Source: Candidatus Lutibacillus vidarii
Lineage (GTDB): Bacteria > Actinomycetota > Actinomycetes > Actinomycetales > Dermatophilaceae
Reading direction: 5' to 3'
Length of the DNA: 64,000 nucleotides
Assembly: GCA_016717165.1 (NCBI GenBank)
Contig: JADKGA010000002.1
Span: forward strand, 62,001-126,000
Of this stretch, positions 24,400 to 33,447 are shown one piece after another. The position numbers were made by a program, and so were the translations under genes. The notes beneath the pieces were generated by a model that had not been told where the DNA came from, did no database searches, and saw only the letters and a program-made list of their open reading frames with translations. Every line of letters begins with the position of its first letter. Within the stretch, counting starts at the first letter, position 1.

Positions 24400-26871
24400 A
24401 TGCTCCGCCTCGCCTGGTCCAATCTCACCAGCGCCAACCGCCGCCTCATTGCACCGGTGCTCGCGGTCGCGCTCGGCGTCGGCTTCGTCGCGGCCACCTT
24501 CATCGCCATGGCGACGATGAGCTCCTCGATCGTGCGCGTCGTCGCCGACGACCTCCGCGGCTATGACGTCGTCGTCACCCCGAACGGTCCCGGCGCCAAC
24601 GGCCGCGGAGGTGACCTGCTCACCCCCGCGCAGCTCGCCGCGATGTCCTCGACGCCTGGGGTCCGTCGGGTCGACCCCCAGCTGGAGGTCCACCTCGAGG
24701 CCCGCAACGGGGCGGCCGGCGCGCTCGTCGTCGCAGCAACCGCACCCCGGTCGGACCGCTGGGTCGTCACCTCGGGCGTCGGGACGGTCGACGGTGTCGG
24801 GGTGCTCGTCTCCGACGACCTGGCTCAGTCCCTGGGCCTTCGGGTCGGCCGTAGCCTCGAGCTCTCCCTCCCGGTCGGGGGGACCGCCAGCGTGCAGGTC
24901 CTCGGGATCGGCCATGTCTCAGGATTCAGCGAGGCGGGTCGGCTCTACGCGGCGAACGCCCTCCTCGCGACGTGGACCGCGCCGCCGTCATACGCCGCCG
25001 CCTATGTGCTGACCGACGGTGACCCCGTGGCGGTCGCCGCCGCCCTCGGCACTGCCGGTGGGAAAGACGGGCCGGTCCTGCGCGCCGAAACCACGCAGCA
25101 GTATGCCGACCGGCTGGTCCAGAGCCTCAGCCGCGGCACCGACGTCCTCGGCGGGGTGTTGATGGCCTTCGCTGGGGTGGCGCTCTTCGTCTCCTGCCTG
25201 GTCATCGGCAACACCTTCACCATCCTCATGGCCCAGCGGGCCCGCCAGGTGGCGCTGCTGAGGTGTCTCGGCGCGACCCGACGCCAGGTGGCCCGGGCGG
25301 CGCTGGTCGAGGCGACCCTCGTGGGGGTCGTCGCCTCGGTCGTCGGGGTGCTCCTCGGCATCGGGGTCGTCGCCCTGATGCTCGAGGCCGCGCGGCGGAT
25401 CTGGTCGCTGGATGCCTACCTCGGGTCGATGACGGTGCCGACGCATGCCCTGGTCATCCCGGTCGTCATCGGCACGCTCGCGACGGTCGTCGCGGCCCTG
25501 GTGCCGGTTCGTCGGGGCGCGGCGGTGTCCCCGCTGGCCGCGCTGCGTCCGGAGGCCGCCCTGACCGTGCGCTCGCGCTCCGGGGCGCTGCGGCTCGTGC
25601 TCGGGCTTCTGCTCTTCGTCGCCGGCACCGGCGCCATGGTTATCGGGGTGCGGCGCCTCGACCTCGCCCTGGCCATGCCTGCGGGGATGCTCTCCTTCGT
25701 CGGGGTGCTCATGGTGGCGCCCTGGTTCATCCCCGCTGTGGCCCGGGCGGTCGGCTGGGTGCTGCGCCGGTTCGGTGGCCCGACCGTCTCGCTCGCGGTC
25801 GGCAACTCGGTCCGCAACCCGCGGCGGGCGGCGGCCACGGCCAGCGCGCTACTTGTCGGGACGACCCTCATCACGCTGATGACCGTCGGTGCCGGGTCGG
25901 CTCGGGTGGCCGCCTTCGCCGCGGTCGACCGGGGCTTCCCCGTCGATATCGCCGTTGCGGGGGGCTCGGTCCCGGCGGACGTGGCGCGCCAGGTCGCCGC
26001 GGTGCCGGGAGTGGCGACGGTCGCCCCCGCCCGGATCGCCTCGGTCGAGGTCCGTGCCGGGTCGCAGTCGCTGCCGGTGCAGGTCATCCAGGTCGATGCT
26101 GCGGTCCGCTCAGTCCTGCGCCTGCCGGCGGAGCTGGGCCCGGTCGCGGACGGCACCGTCGTCATCACCCCCGACCTCGCCGCCGAGCTCGGGGTCGCCG
26201 ACGGCGGACGCACGCAGCTGGGCGACGGGCGGCATACCGTCGAGGTCACCGTGCGCACCGCGGAGGTGACCTCCGGGACGGCGTATGTCGCACCGGCGAC
26301 CTTCGACCGGCTGGGCGTCGAGGCGATGGCGACCCTGTTCGTCGCGTTGCGGGACGGTGCCGACGCCGCCGTGGCCGTGCAGGAGGTCACCCGGATCGCC
26401 GCGCCGGCGGGTCTGCAGGTCGAGGGCGCCGCGCAGATGCGCGAGGCAGTGACGACGGTCCTCAACGTCATGCTCTCGGTCGTCGTGGCGCTGCTCGCGA
26501 TCTCGGTGCTCATCGCGGTCATCGGCATCGCCAACACGCTGAGCCTGTCGGTGCTCGAGCGGTCCCGGGAGTCGGCGATCCTGCGGGCGCTGGGGCTCAC
26601 CCGGGCCCAGCTGCGGCGGACCTTCGCGATCGAGGCGGTGCTCCTCGGCGGGGTGGCCGCCGTCGTCGGCCTCCTTCTCGGTGTCGGATACGGGTATGCC
26701 GGTGCCCGCACGATCCTCGGGTCGGTGGTCCGGACCGTGCCGCTCGAGGTGCCCTGGGGCCAGCTCGGGCTGCTCGTCCTGGCGGCCTGTCTGGCCGGTC
26801 TGCTCGCCTCGGTGCTGCCGGGGCGGCGGGCCGCGATGACCCCACCGGTCGCGGCGCTCGCGGCCGAGTGA
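24400..26871 (+). CDS. FtsX-like ABC permease with two FtsX domains
   Basis: 823 residues with an N-terminal membrane helix, a large extracytoplasmic MacB-PCD-like region, an FtsX core of three helices (near 255-375), two further helices, a second extracytoplasmic region and a C-terminal FtsX core (about 690-820). This duplicated architecture is typical of actinobacterial exporter permeases next to HK/RR pairs, often involved in resistance to cell-envelope peptides. The substrate is not deducible. It ends before a strong 12-bp hairpin. Confidence 0.92.
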   Translation: MLRLAWSNLTSANRRLIAPVLAVALGVGFVAATFIAMATMSSSIVRVVADDLRGYDVVVTPNGPGANGRGGDLLTPAQLAAMSSTPGVRRVDPQLEVHLEARNGAAGALVVAATAPRSDRWVVTSGVGTVDGVGVLVSDDLAQSLGLRVGRSLELSLPVGGTASVQVLGIGHVSGFSEAGRLYAANALLATWTAPPSYAAAYVLTDGDPVAVAAALGTAGGKDGPVLRAETTQQYADRLVQSLSRGTDVLGGVLMAFAGVALFVSCLVIGNTFTILMAQRARQVALLRCLGATRRQVARAALVEATLVGVVASVVGVLLGIGVVALMLEAARRIWSLDAYLGSMTVPTHALVIPVVIGTLATVVAALVPVRRGAAVSPLAALRPEAALTVRSRSGALRLVLGLLLFVAGTGAMVIGVRRLDLALAMPAGMLSFVGVLMVAPWFIPAVARAVGWVLRRFGGPTVSLAVGNSVRNPRRAAATASALLVGTTLITLMTVGAGSARVAAFAAVDRGFPVDIAVAGGSVPADVARQVAAVPGVATVAPARIASVEVRAGSQSLPVQVIQVDAAVRSVLRLPAELGPVADGTVVITPDLAAELGVADGGRTQLGDGRHTVEVTVRTAEVTSGTAYVAPATFDRLGVEAMATLFVALRDGADAAVAVQEVTRIAAPAGLQVEGAAQMREAVTTVLNVMLSVVVALLAISVLIAVIGIANTLSLSVLERSRESAILRALGLTRAQLRRTFAIEAVLLGGVAAVVGLLLGVGYGYAGARTILGSVVRTVPLEVPWGQLGLLVLAACLAGLLASVLPGRRAAMTPPVAALAAE

Positions 26872-26933
26872 GGGTGTCGCGCCGAGGGTCGCCCGCCGTC
26901 TCGTGTCGTCGCAGGTGAAAGCTCGGGACACAC

Positions 26934-26976
26934 CATGGCTCCGCGCCTCGGGCCTGACCCGAAGCGCGGAGCCATG
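26934..26976. terminator. Bidirectional terminator after FtsX permease / nucleobase permease
   Basis: CATGGCTCCGCG and CGCGGAGCCATG form a perfect 12-bp stem with a 19-base loop that itself contains a CGGG/CCCG pairing. It sits between two convergent genes. Confidence 0.8.
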
Positions 26977-27019
26977 TGCTGGTGTCGTCAGCCCACTGGC
27001 GTCCCGTGGGCCCTGACGG

Positions 27020-28488
27020 TCAGTGCGAGTGCGGGTGGGTGTGCGGGTGTGAATGGGGTCCGGTGTCGTCCTTGCCGGCCACCTCGACCGTCGGGATGGA
27101 CATCATCGCGCCGAAGTGGCGCTCCTTGAGCTCCGGCGTCGCGAGTGCCACAGCCAGGTGGTAGGCCGCGATCGTCACGATGGTGCCGAGCGCGATGCCC
27201 TCGAGGCTGAAGCTGTCGGAGAAGACCAGCTTGGTGTTGCCGATGGCGATGATGATGCCGGCGGCGACAGGGATGAGGTTGATCGGGTTGCTGAAGTCGA
27301 CCTGGTTCTCCTTCCAGATCTTCGCGCCGAGCAGACCGATCATGCCGTAGAGGACCACGGTGATCCCACCGAGCACCCCACCGGGCACCGAGGCGACGAG
27401 CGCGCCGAACTTCGGCGAGAAGCCGAAGAGGATCGCGAAGCATGCGGCGGCGTAGTACGCGGCCGTCGAGTACACCCGGGTGGCCGCCATGACGCCGATA
27501 TTCTCGGCATAGGTCGTCGTGGGGAGCCGCCGACCGAGCTGGCGATCATCGTGCCGACACCGTCGGCGGCGATGGCCCGGCCCATGACGTCGTCGAGGTC
27601 CGCCCCGGTCATCTCGGCGACCGCCTTGACGTGGCCGGTGTTCTCCGCGATGAGGGCGATGACGGCCGGGATGACGAGCAGCACCGCAGCCATCGAGATC
27701 GACGGGGCGTGCCAGCCGACCTGTGCCTTGCCGTCGGCGCCGAGGGTGCCGGTCGACGGCGGGAGGCCGAACCACGACGACGCGGCGACATTGTCGAAGT
27801 TGGTGCGGAAGTGCGTCGTGATCTTGCCGACGCCCGGGTCCAGCGAGGTGATCTGGCCGAAGACCTTGTCGAAGATCCACGACAGCACATAGCCGAAGAT
27901 CAGGGACAGGAAGATCGCGATCCTTCCCGCGAAGCCGCGCAGGGCGACGCCGCAGACGATGGCGAAGATCATGACGAGCAGCGCCACCCACTGGTCCTGG
28001 GGCCAGTAGATATTGGCCACGACGGGCGCGAGGTTGAAGCCGATGAGCATGACGACCGCGCCGGTGACGACCGGGGGCAGCACCTTGTGCAGCACGCCGG
28101 AGCCGAGGTAGTGGATCGCGAGACCCACCAACGCAAGGATGAGGCCGGCGATGAGGATCGCGCCGGTGACCGTCTGCGAGGTGGCGCCGGGCTGCGCCCG
28201 AATGGCGGCGACACCGCCGACGAACGAGGCGGACGTGCCGAGATAGCTCGGGACACGGCCGTTGACGATGAGCAGGAAGCAAATCGTCGCGATGCCGCTC
28301 ATCATGATCGCGAGCTGGGCGTTCAGGCCCATGATCAGGGGGAAGACGAAGGTCGCACCGAACATCGCGACCACGTGCTGAGCGCCAAGACCGATGGTCT
28401 TGCCCCAAGAAAGGCGCTCGTGGGGGGCGACGACATCGTTGGGTCCGACGGTCTTTCCGTCACCGTGGAGAGTCCAACCCAGGGCCAT
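27020..28488 (-). pseudogene. Uracil/xanthine permease (NCS2), interrupted by one frameshift
   Basis: The gene reads as an NCS2 nucleobase:proton symporter of about 489 residues, but in two frames. From ATG 28488 the sequence is normal through the transmembrane core to SSVGGS; the continuation TTTYAENIGVMAATRVYS, the conserved NCS2 quinone-oxidoreductase-like signature, is in the next frame. Adding one G in the GGGG run at 27521-27524 (plus strand) restores a continuous protein. Both halves are otherwise intact, so this is probably a sequence error or a very recent mutation. The C-terminus is unusual: GPHSHPHTHPHSH, a histidine-rich tail that could bind metal. It would import uracil or xanthine across the inner membrane. 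Confidence 0.85.
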
Positions 28489-28698
28489 AGGGGTCCTCCT
28501 TACGTCCCCGCCAGGAACGGCGGGGTGCCCACGGATCGCGCCATTGCGTCCGTGTGCGCCAAGTCACGTCGGCTGACGTGCTGAGCCGAAACTAGCGGTC
28601 GGCACGGCTTCGTCGTTCGGTAATTGCTGATAGTCGCGGTCGTGTCGTTTGGGCAACTTGCCTCCCCCGCAGGCCTCCTGTTGCCGCGAACGGGTCGC

Positions 28699-29058
28699 TC
28701 ACGCCGTGACCGAGCCTGTCGAGGAACCCTGGTCAGCCACGGCTGCGTCATACGCGGCGGCCAGAGCGGGCAGGTCGGCGCGGTACTCCGCGATCCGGCA
28801 GCCCAGCCCGTTCCGCTTCCAGAGCACCCCCTCCTGCGCCCACCTCGCGCGAGCCTCCTCGCGCAGGTGAGCGGGCAGGTCGCCATACGAGCTAGTCACC
28901 CGCCACCAGCAGACCGACCCGCCGTACACCCGCATGACCGAGCCCACCTGTCGCGGTCCGGTCCCCACAAGCTCGGCCAGATCGCCGTATGACGCCACCC
29001 GCCCCGGCGGGATGAGCTCGGCGGCGAGGAGGACGGCCTCGACGACCCGCTCGTCCAC
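28699..29058 (-). CDS. Alkyltransferase-like protein (MGMT family, no acceptor cysteine)
   Basis: 119 residues matching the DNA-binding domain of O6-alkylguanine-DNA alkyltransferase (IPPGRVASYGDLAELVG, PRQVGSVMR). At the position of the alkyl-acceptor motif PCHR it has CWWR, i.e. tryptophan replaces the reactive cysteine. This is the hallmark of ATL proteins, which bind O6-alkylguanine, flip it out and hand the lesion to nucleotide excision repair instead of repairing it. The GTG start follows the pucR-type stop directly (TGA GTG), so the two genes are probably co-transcribed although functionally unrelated. Confidence 0.88.
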   Translation of the reverse strand: MDERVVEAVLLAAELIPPGRVASYGDLAELVGTGPRQVGSVMRVYGGSVCWWRVTSSYGDLPAHLREEARARWAQEGVLWKRNGLGCRIAEYRADLPALAAAYDAAVADQGSSTGSVTA

Positions 29059-30894
29059 TCACAGACCCCGCATCTGGATGACCTTGAGGGCCAGGGCAAG
29101 GGTGAGCCGCAGCTGGGGGTCGGTGGTGAACGGGCCGAGCATCTTCTCCAGCTTGGTGATCCGGTAGCGCAAGGTGTTGTAGTGAAAGTGCAGGATCCGG
29201 GCCGTCTCGGCGACATTGAGGTTGGTGTCGAGCAGGACGGTGAGGGTCTGCCGCAGGTCCGCGTTCTCCCGCGACGAGTCGGTCGCCAGGTCGCCCAGCG
29301 CCTCGCTGACGAACCGGCGCAGGTCCGCGCTGTCCGGGACCAGCGCGAGCAGCCGGAAGATCCCCAGGCCGTCGAAGTGGGTCAGCGCCCCCTCGCCGTA
29401 CATCTGCCGGCCCACCGACACGGCCTTGAGCGCCTCGTCGTATGCCGATGGCAGGTCCGCGGCCGAGCTGATCGGGCGGGAGACGCCGGTGGTGAAGGAG
29501 CGCCGGCCGCCGCCGCCGTCGCCGCGCACGATGCGCACGATCTCGCGGACCGCGCGCATGGTCGCCTCGCCCCCGCCGGACCCGCCGCTCCCTGAGCCGC
29601 CGGAGCCGGAGCCGCTGGAGGCGGAGCCGCTGGAGCCGGAGCCGCTGGAGGCGGCACCGCCGTCTGGGCCCGCGGGGAGGATGGCGACGACCTCCCGGCT
29701 GAAGCCGACGCACGGAGACCGGTCGTCGCGGATCCGCACCGCCTGGGTCCAGGCCCGGGCGAAGCGGTCCTGGACGACGCGGACCTCGTCCCGGCTCAGC
29801 CCGGCGGCCTCGTCGTCGGTGTCGATCTCGGCGACGACGACGACCATCGGGCGGGAGAGGTCCCAGCCGAGCGACTCGGCGTGCGCCGCCGTCCGCTGCG
29901 CGTCGCCGGCCCGCCCGGCGAGGGCGTCCCGGATGAACTCCGCGCGGTACTTGCTCTCCACCGTGGCGACGGCCTGCTGCTTGGTCACTGCCAGCGCGGC
30001 CACGGTGGCAGCCCGCTCGAGCAGATGGACGTCGTCCGCGGTGAGGGTTCGGGTGGACGAGAAGGCCACAAGCCGGCCGTGGTCGGCGGTCCCTGCGACG
30101 ATCCGGACCATGGCGCGCCGGAACCAGCCGTCGTCGAGGCCGCCCTGCGGGCCCGGGCCGCCGCGGCTGCGGACCCCGACCGGCTCGTGCTCGATGACGA
30201 ACCGGCCGGTCCGGTCGAAGCACGGCTGGGCGGTCGCCGCGGCGAGCTCCTCGGAGGCCCCGGCGCTGGCCAGGACCCGGCCATCGGTCGTCGTCACCAC
30301 GGCCGCACCGTCGAGCAGCCCGACGAGCTGCTCGCAGAGGTCGGCGAGGTCCCCGCCGGTGAGGACGACGTGGACCAGCGCCCGGTGCACCTCGTCGGCC
30401 CGCGCGAGCAGCTGGGCCTGCTCCCCGTGAACCCGGCTGATGTACTCGTTGACCAGGGCGTCGAGGCTCCCGTGCCCGTCGATGGCGACCAGCGGGAGCT
30501 GGTGCGCGGTCGCCGACGCCACTGCCTCGTCCGGGATCGGGACCGCGCTCGAGCGCTGGACCGCCATACCGCTGGCGCCCGCATCGGCGAGCTGCGCGAC
30601 CAGGTCGCGACCCGCGGCGTGGGCATGGACGAGCGCCTCGCTGGTGGTGAGGACGACGTGGTCGACGATGTCGCGGCCGAGGTCGACGTCGTCGGTCATG
30701 AGGGTGACCCGGCGGATCGGTCGGTCCAGCCCGAGGTCGCCGGTCAGCACCTCGACGGCGTCCAGCTGCCGCTGACGGAGCACGCTCGCCAGGGTCGGCA
30801 GCGACTCACCGTCGGCCGGCAGGCCCAGCGGCCTGACCTGCGGTCTTGGCAGTTCCAGACCGTCAGGGGGGACATCGTTGGCAACATCGGCCAT
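29059..30894 (-). CDS. PucR-family transcriptional regulator with Gly/Ser-rich insert
   Basis: About 611 residues from ATG 30894, with a TACTGT box 7 nt upstream suggesting a leaderless transcript. N-terminal PucR ligand domain (about 25-140), a central GAF/GGDEF-like region and a C-terminal PucR helix-turn-helix (LNVAETARILHFHYNTLRYR). PucR proteins sense purine-breakdown intermediates; this one is divergent, 105 bp away, from allHFG and probably controls them. Odd feature: an insert of roughly 30 Gly/Ser residues (encoded at about 29570-29660 by degenerate tandem repeats) interrupts the central region, probably a flexible surface loop. Confidence 0.9.
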   Translation of the reverse strand: MADVANDVPPDGLELPRPQVRPLGLPADGESLPTLASVLRQRQLDAVEVLTGDLGLDRPIRRVTLMTDDVDLGRDIVDHVVLTTSEALVHAHAAGRDLVAQLADAGASGMAVQRSSAVPIPDEAVASATAHQLPLVAIDGHGSLDALVNEYISRVHGEQAQLLARADEVHRALVHVVLTGGDLADLCEQLVGLLDGAAVVTTTDGRVLASAGASEELAAATAQPCFDRTGRFVIEHEPVGVRSRGGPGPQGGLDDGWFRRAMVRIVAGTADHGRLVAFSSTRTLTADDVHLLERAATVAALAVTKQQAVATVESKYRAEFIRDALAGRAGDAQRTAAHAESLGWDLSRPMVVVVAEIDTDDEAAGLSRDEVRVVQDRFARAWTQAVRIRDDRSPCVGFSREVVAILPAGPDGGAASSGSGSSGSASSGSGSGGSGSGGSGGGEATMRAVREIVRIVRGDGGGGRRSFTTGVSRPISSAADLPSAYDEALKAVSVGRQMYGEGALTHFDGLGIFRLLALVPDSADLRRFVSEALGDLATDSSRENADLRQTLTVLLDTNLNVAETARILHFHYNTLRYRITKLEKMLGPFTTDPQLRLTLALALKVIQMRGL

Positions 30895-30999
30895 GAGTGC
30901 CACAGTAGCGGCGGGATAGCGTCTCAGCACCCCCTTCCTGCCCGCTGCCCGCCCACCACCGCTGCACCGCTTCCGTCGCACCGCCCGAGGAGCCTCGCC

Positions 31000-31947
31000 A
31001 TGACCCGTATGCCGGAGCTGCCCGCGGCGGCCTCGGCCCTGATGGCCCCGGTTGTCACCGGGCCACGGCGCAGCGGCCTGGTCGTCGCCTCCTTCCCCAC
31101 CTGCGTCTATGCCGTCCTCGACGACCCGGACCTGCCCGCCTCACAGCGGCTCGTCGCGCTGGTGGGGCCTGGGGCGCTGCTCCTGCCCGGGGCCATGCGG
31201 CTCGCCACCGCGCGGTCCGCCGGCGGGTGGGCGTCGGGGTCGGTCGGGGACGCGGTGGTCGTCGGCTCGGGAGTGGTGGAGCTGCCGGCGTGGTCGGTGC
31301 GGATGGTGCGGGTCTGGCCGCCGCCCCGGGTTCGCTGCCGTGGCTCTGCTGCTACCGGTGACCAGGCCGCCCGCCCCGCCGGGGAGTGGGGGAGCGTTCT
31401 CGAGCCGCTGGCTCAGGCCGACGTGGCCCCGCACCTGGTGACCCGCGCCGCGGCCTTCACGGCGGCGGCGCTGCGTGGCGGCTCGGTCGCCGAGACGCTC
31501 CGCCCCCTGGTCGGCGCCGGTCCGGGGCTCACCCCGAGCGGGGACGACGCGGTCTGCGGCGCGCTCCTTGTCCTCCATGGGCTTGGTCGGCCCGTGCCGG
31601 CCAGCGGGCTCGACTCGGCCGTCGACCGGACCACCTCGCTGTCCGCCGCGCTCCTCGCAGCCGCACATCAGGGGTATGCCGTCCCCGAGGTGGTCCGCCT
31701 GGTCGACGCCGTCCTCGACGCTGTGCTCGACGTGCACGCCGACGGAGACGACACGCTTCGCGCCGCCCTCCCGGACGTCCTCGCGATCGGCCACTCGTCG
31801 GGCCGGGATCTCGTCGCGGGGGTCGTCGGAGCCCTGCGCGCCTGGACCGCTGCCGGCCTTGCCGCGCCGCCCGCGTCTGATTGTCGTACCGTCATACGGC
31901 TCGGGCGTCAGCCCGCGCACCGCTTCACCGAAGGATGTGGACCATGA
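31000..31947 (+). CDS. allH: DUF2877 protein, AllH-like (oxamate carbamoyltransferase component)
   Basis: 315 residues from ATG 31000 (GAGGAG at -8). Contains the DUF2877 motif LVGAGPGLTPSGDDAVCGAL, shared with YlbF of E. coli. YlbF, FdrA and YlbE have been renamed AllH, AllF and AllG and together form the oxamate carbamoyltransferase that phosphorolyses oxalurate to oxamate and carbamoyl phosphate at the end of anaerobic allantoin breakdown. The three homologues are contiguous here and overlap, which supports the same complex. The gene assignment rests on family and synteny. Confidence 0.82.
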   Translation: MTRMPELPAAASALMAPVVTGPRRSGLVVASFPTCVYAVLDDPDLPASQRLVALVGPGALLLPGAMRLATARSAGGWASGSVGDAVVVGSGVVELPAWSVRMVRVWPPPRVRCRGSAATGDQAARPAGEWGSVLEPLAQADVAPHLVTRAAAFTAAALRGGSVAETLRPLVGAGPGLTPSGDDAVCGALLVLHGLGRPVPASGLDSAVDRTTSLSAALLAAAHQGYAVPEVVRLVDAVLDAVLDVHADGDDTLRAALPDVLAIGHSSGRDLVAGVVGALRAWTAAGLAAPPASDCRTVIRLGRQPAHRFTEGCGP

Positions 31948-33446
31948 GCGAGATCGTGCAGATCCGGCACGGTGTGTATGTCGACTCCGTGAGCCTCATG
32001 CAGGTCTCCCGGGACGTCGGCGCAACGCCGGGCGTGACCGCCGCCCTCGTCGCGATGGCGACCGAGCTCAACCTCGAGCTGATGCGCGGGATGGGGTTCT
32101 CGGCTGACGAACCGACCATCCCGAACGACCTTCTCGTCGCGCTGCGGGCCGACAACGACGACGCGCTGGCCGCTGGCCTGGTCGCCGTCGACAGCACGCT
32201 CGCCGCGCTTCGGTCGGCCGGCGCGTCGTCCGGTGGCTTCGGGGCTCCGCCGCCCCCGCGGACCCTGCGCTCGGCCGTACGAGCCGGCGGAGCGAACCTC
32301 GCCCTCATCTCGGTGCCAGGCTCCAGCGCCACCGCCGAGGCCTTCGATGCCCTCGATGCCGGGGTCTCGGTCATGCTCTTCAGCGACAACGTCCCGGTGG
32401 CGGACGAGGTCGCCCTGAAGACTGCGGCGGGCGAGCGCGACCTGCTCGTCATGGGGCCGGACTGCGGGACGGCTGTCGTCGGTGGGGTCGCCCTCGGTTT
32501 CGCGAACGCGGTCCGCCGCGGGTCGGTGGGTCTGGTCGCCGCCTCGGGGACTGGGGCACAGCAGGTGATGTGCCTGCTCGACGCCGCCGGGGTCGGCATG
32601 AGCCACTGCCTCGGGGTGGGCGGCCGCGACCTCTCGGCGGCGGTCGGCGGGCGCTCGACGCTCCAGGCGCTCGACGCCCTTGCTGCCGACGAGGCGACGA
32701 CGTCGATCGTCGTGGTCTCGAAGCCCCCGGCTGCGGAGGTCCTCGCCGCCGTCGAGGCGCACGCCGCGACCCTGGGCCGCCCGGTGCACTGGGCCATCCT
32801 CGGCCCGGGCCGACCGGACCTCACCGCCTCGACCGAGGCGGCGCTGACCGCGGACGGACACTCGGTGCCGAGATGGCCGGCCTGGCGGGGCGTCGACGCG
32901 GACGCGCCGGTGCCCGGGGCGCTGCGGGGCCTGTTCTGCGGCGGCACCCTCGCCGACGAGGCAATGCTCGTGGCCGCCGAGGCGCTCGGGGATATCGCGT
33001 CCAACATCCCCCTGCGCCCCGAGCTCGCCTTGGGCGCCGACCTGCGCAGCCCGGGCCATGTCGTCATCGACTTCGGTGACGACGCGCTGACCCAAGGCCG
33101 GGCCCACCCGATGATCGACCCCACGCTGCGGATGGAGCGAATCGCCGCCGAGGCCGCCGACCCGACTTGTGGGGTGCTCCTGCTCGACCTCGTCCTCGGG
33201 TACGGCTCGCATCCCGACCCGGCCGCGGAGCTCGCCGCCGCCATCGGCGCGGCCCGGGCCAGCGCCGCCGCGGAGGGCCGGGAGCTGCCCGTCGTCGTCT
33301 CGCTCACCGGCGTCGAGGGCGACCCGCAGGGGCTCACCACCTGCGCCGAGGCCCTCGCGGCCGCGGGTGCCTCGGTCTTCGTGTCCAATGCAGCGGCCAC
33401 CCGGCACGCCATACGACAACTGGCTGTGGCCGGGAAGGAGAGCTGA
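31944..33446 (+). CDS. allF: FdrA/AllF-like acyl-CoA synthetase-fold protein
   Basis: 500 residues, start overlapping the allH stop (ATGA). It has the FdrA architecture: an N-terminal domain (YVDSVSLMQVSRDVGATPGV), CoA-binding-like Rossmann region, succinyl-CoA-synthetase-like ligase region with GPDCGTAVVGGVALGFANAV and GLVAASGTGAQQVMCLLD (about 175-215), and a C-terminal flavodoxin-like part. In E. coli this subunit, AllF, is part of oxamate carbamoyltransferase rather than an acyl-CoA synthetase. It is cytoplasmic and coupled to both neighbours. Confidence 0.87.
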   Translation: MSEIVQIRHGVYVDSVSLMQVSRDVGATPGVTAALVAMATELNLELMRGMGFSADEPTIPNDLLVALRADNDDALAAGLVAVDSTLAALRSAGASSGGFGAPPPPRTLRSAVRAGGANLALISVPGSSATAEAFDALDAGVSVMLFSDNVPVADEVALKTAAGERDLLVMGPDCGTAVVGGVALGFANAVRRGSVGLVAASGTGAQQVMCLLDAAGVGMSHCLGVGGRDLSAAVGGRSTLQALDALAADEATTSIVVVSKPPAAEVLAAVEAHAATLGRPVHWAILGPGRPDLTASTEAALTADGHSVPRWPAWRGVDADAPVPGALRGLFCGGTLADEAMLVAAEALGDIASNIPLRPELALGADLRSPGHVVIDFGDDALTQGRAHPMIDPTLRMERIAAEAADPTCGVLLLDLVLGYGSHPDPAAELAAAIGAARASAAAEGRELPVVVSLTGVEGDPQGLTTCAEALAAAGASVFVSNAAATRHAIRQLAVAGKES

Positions 33447-33447
33447 C

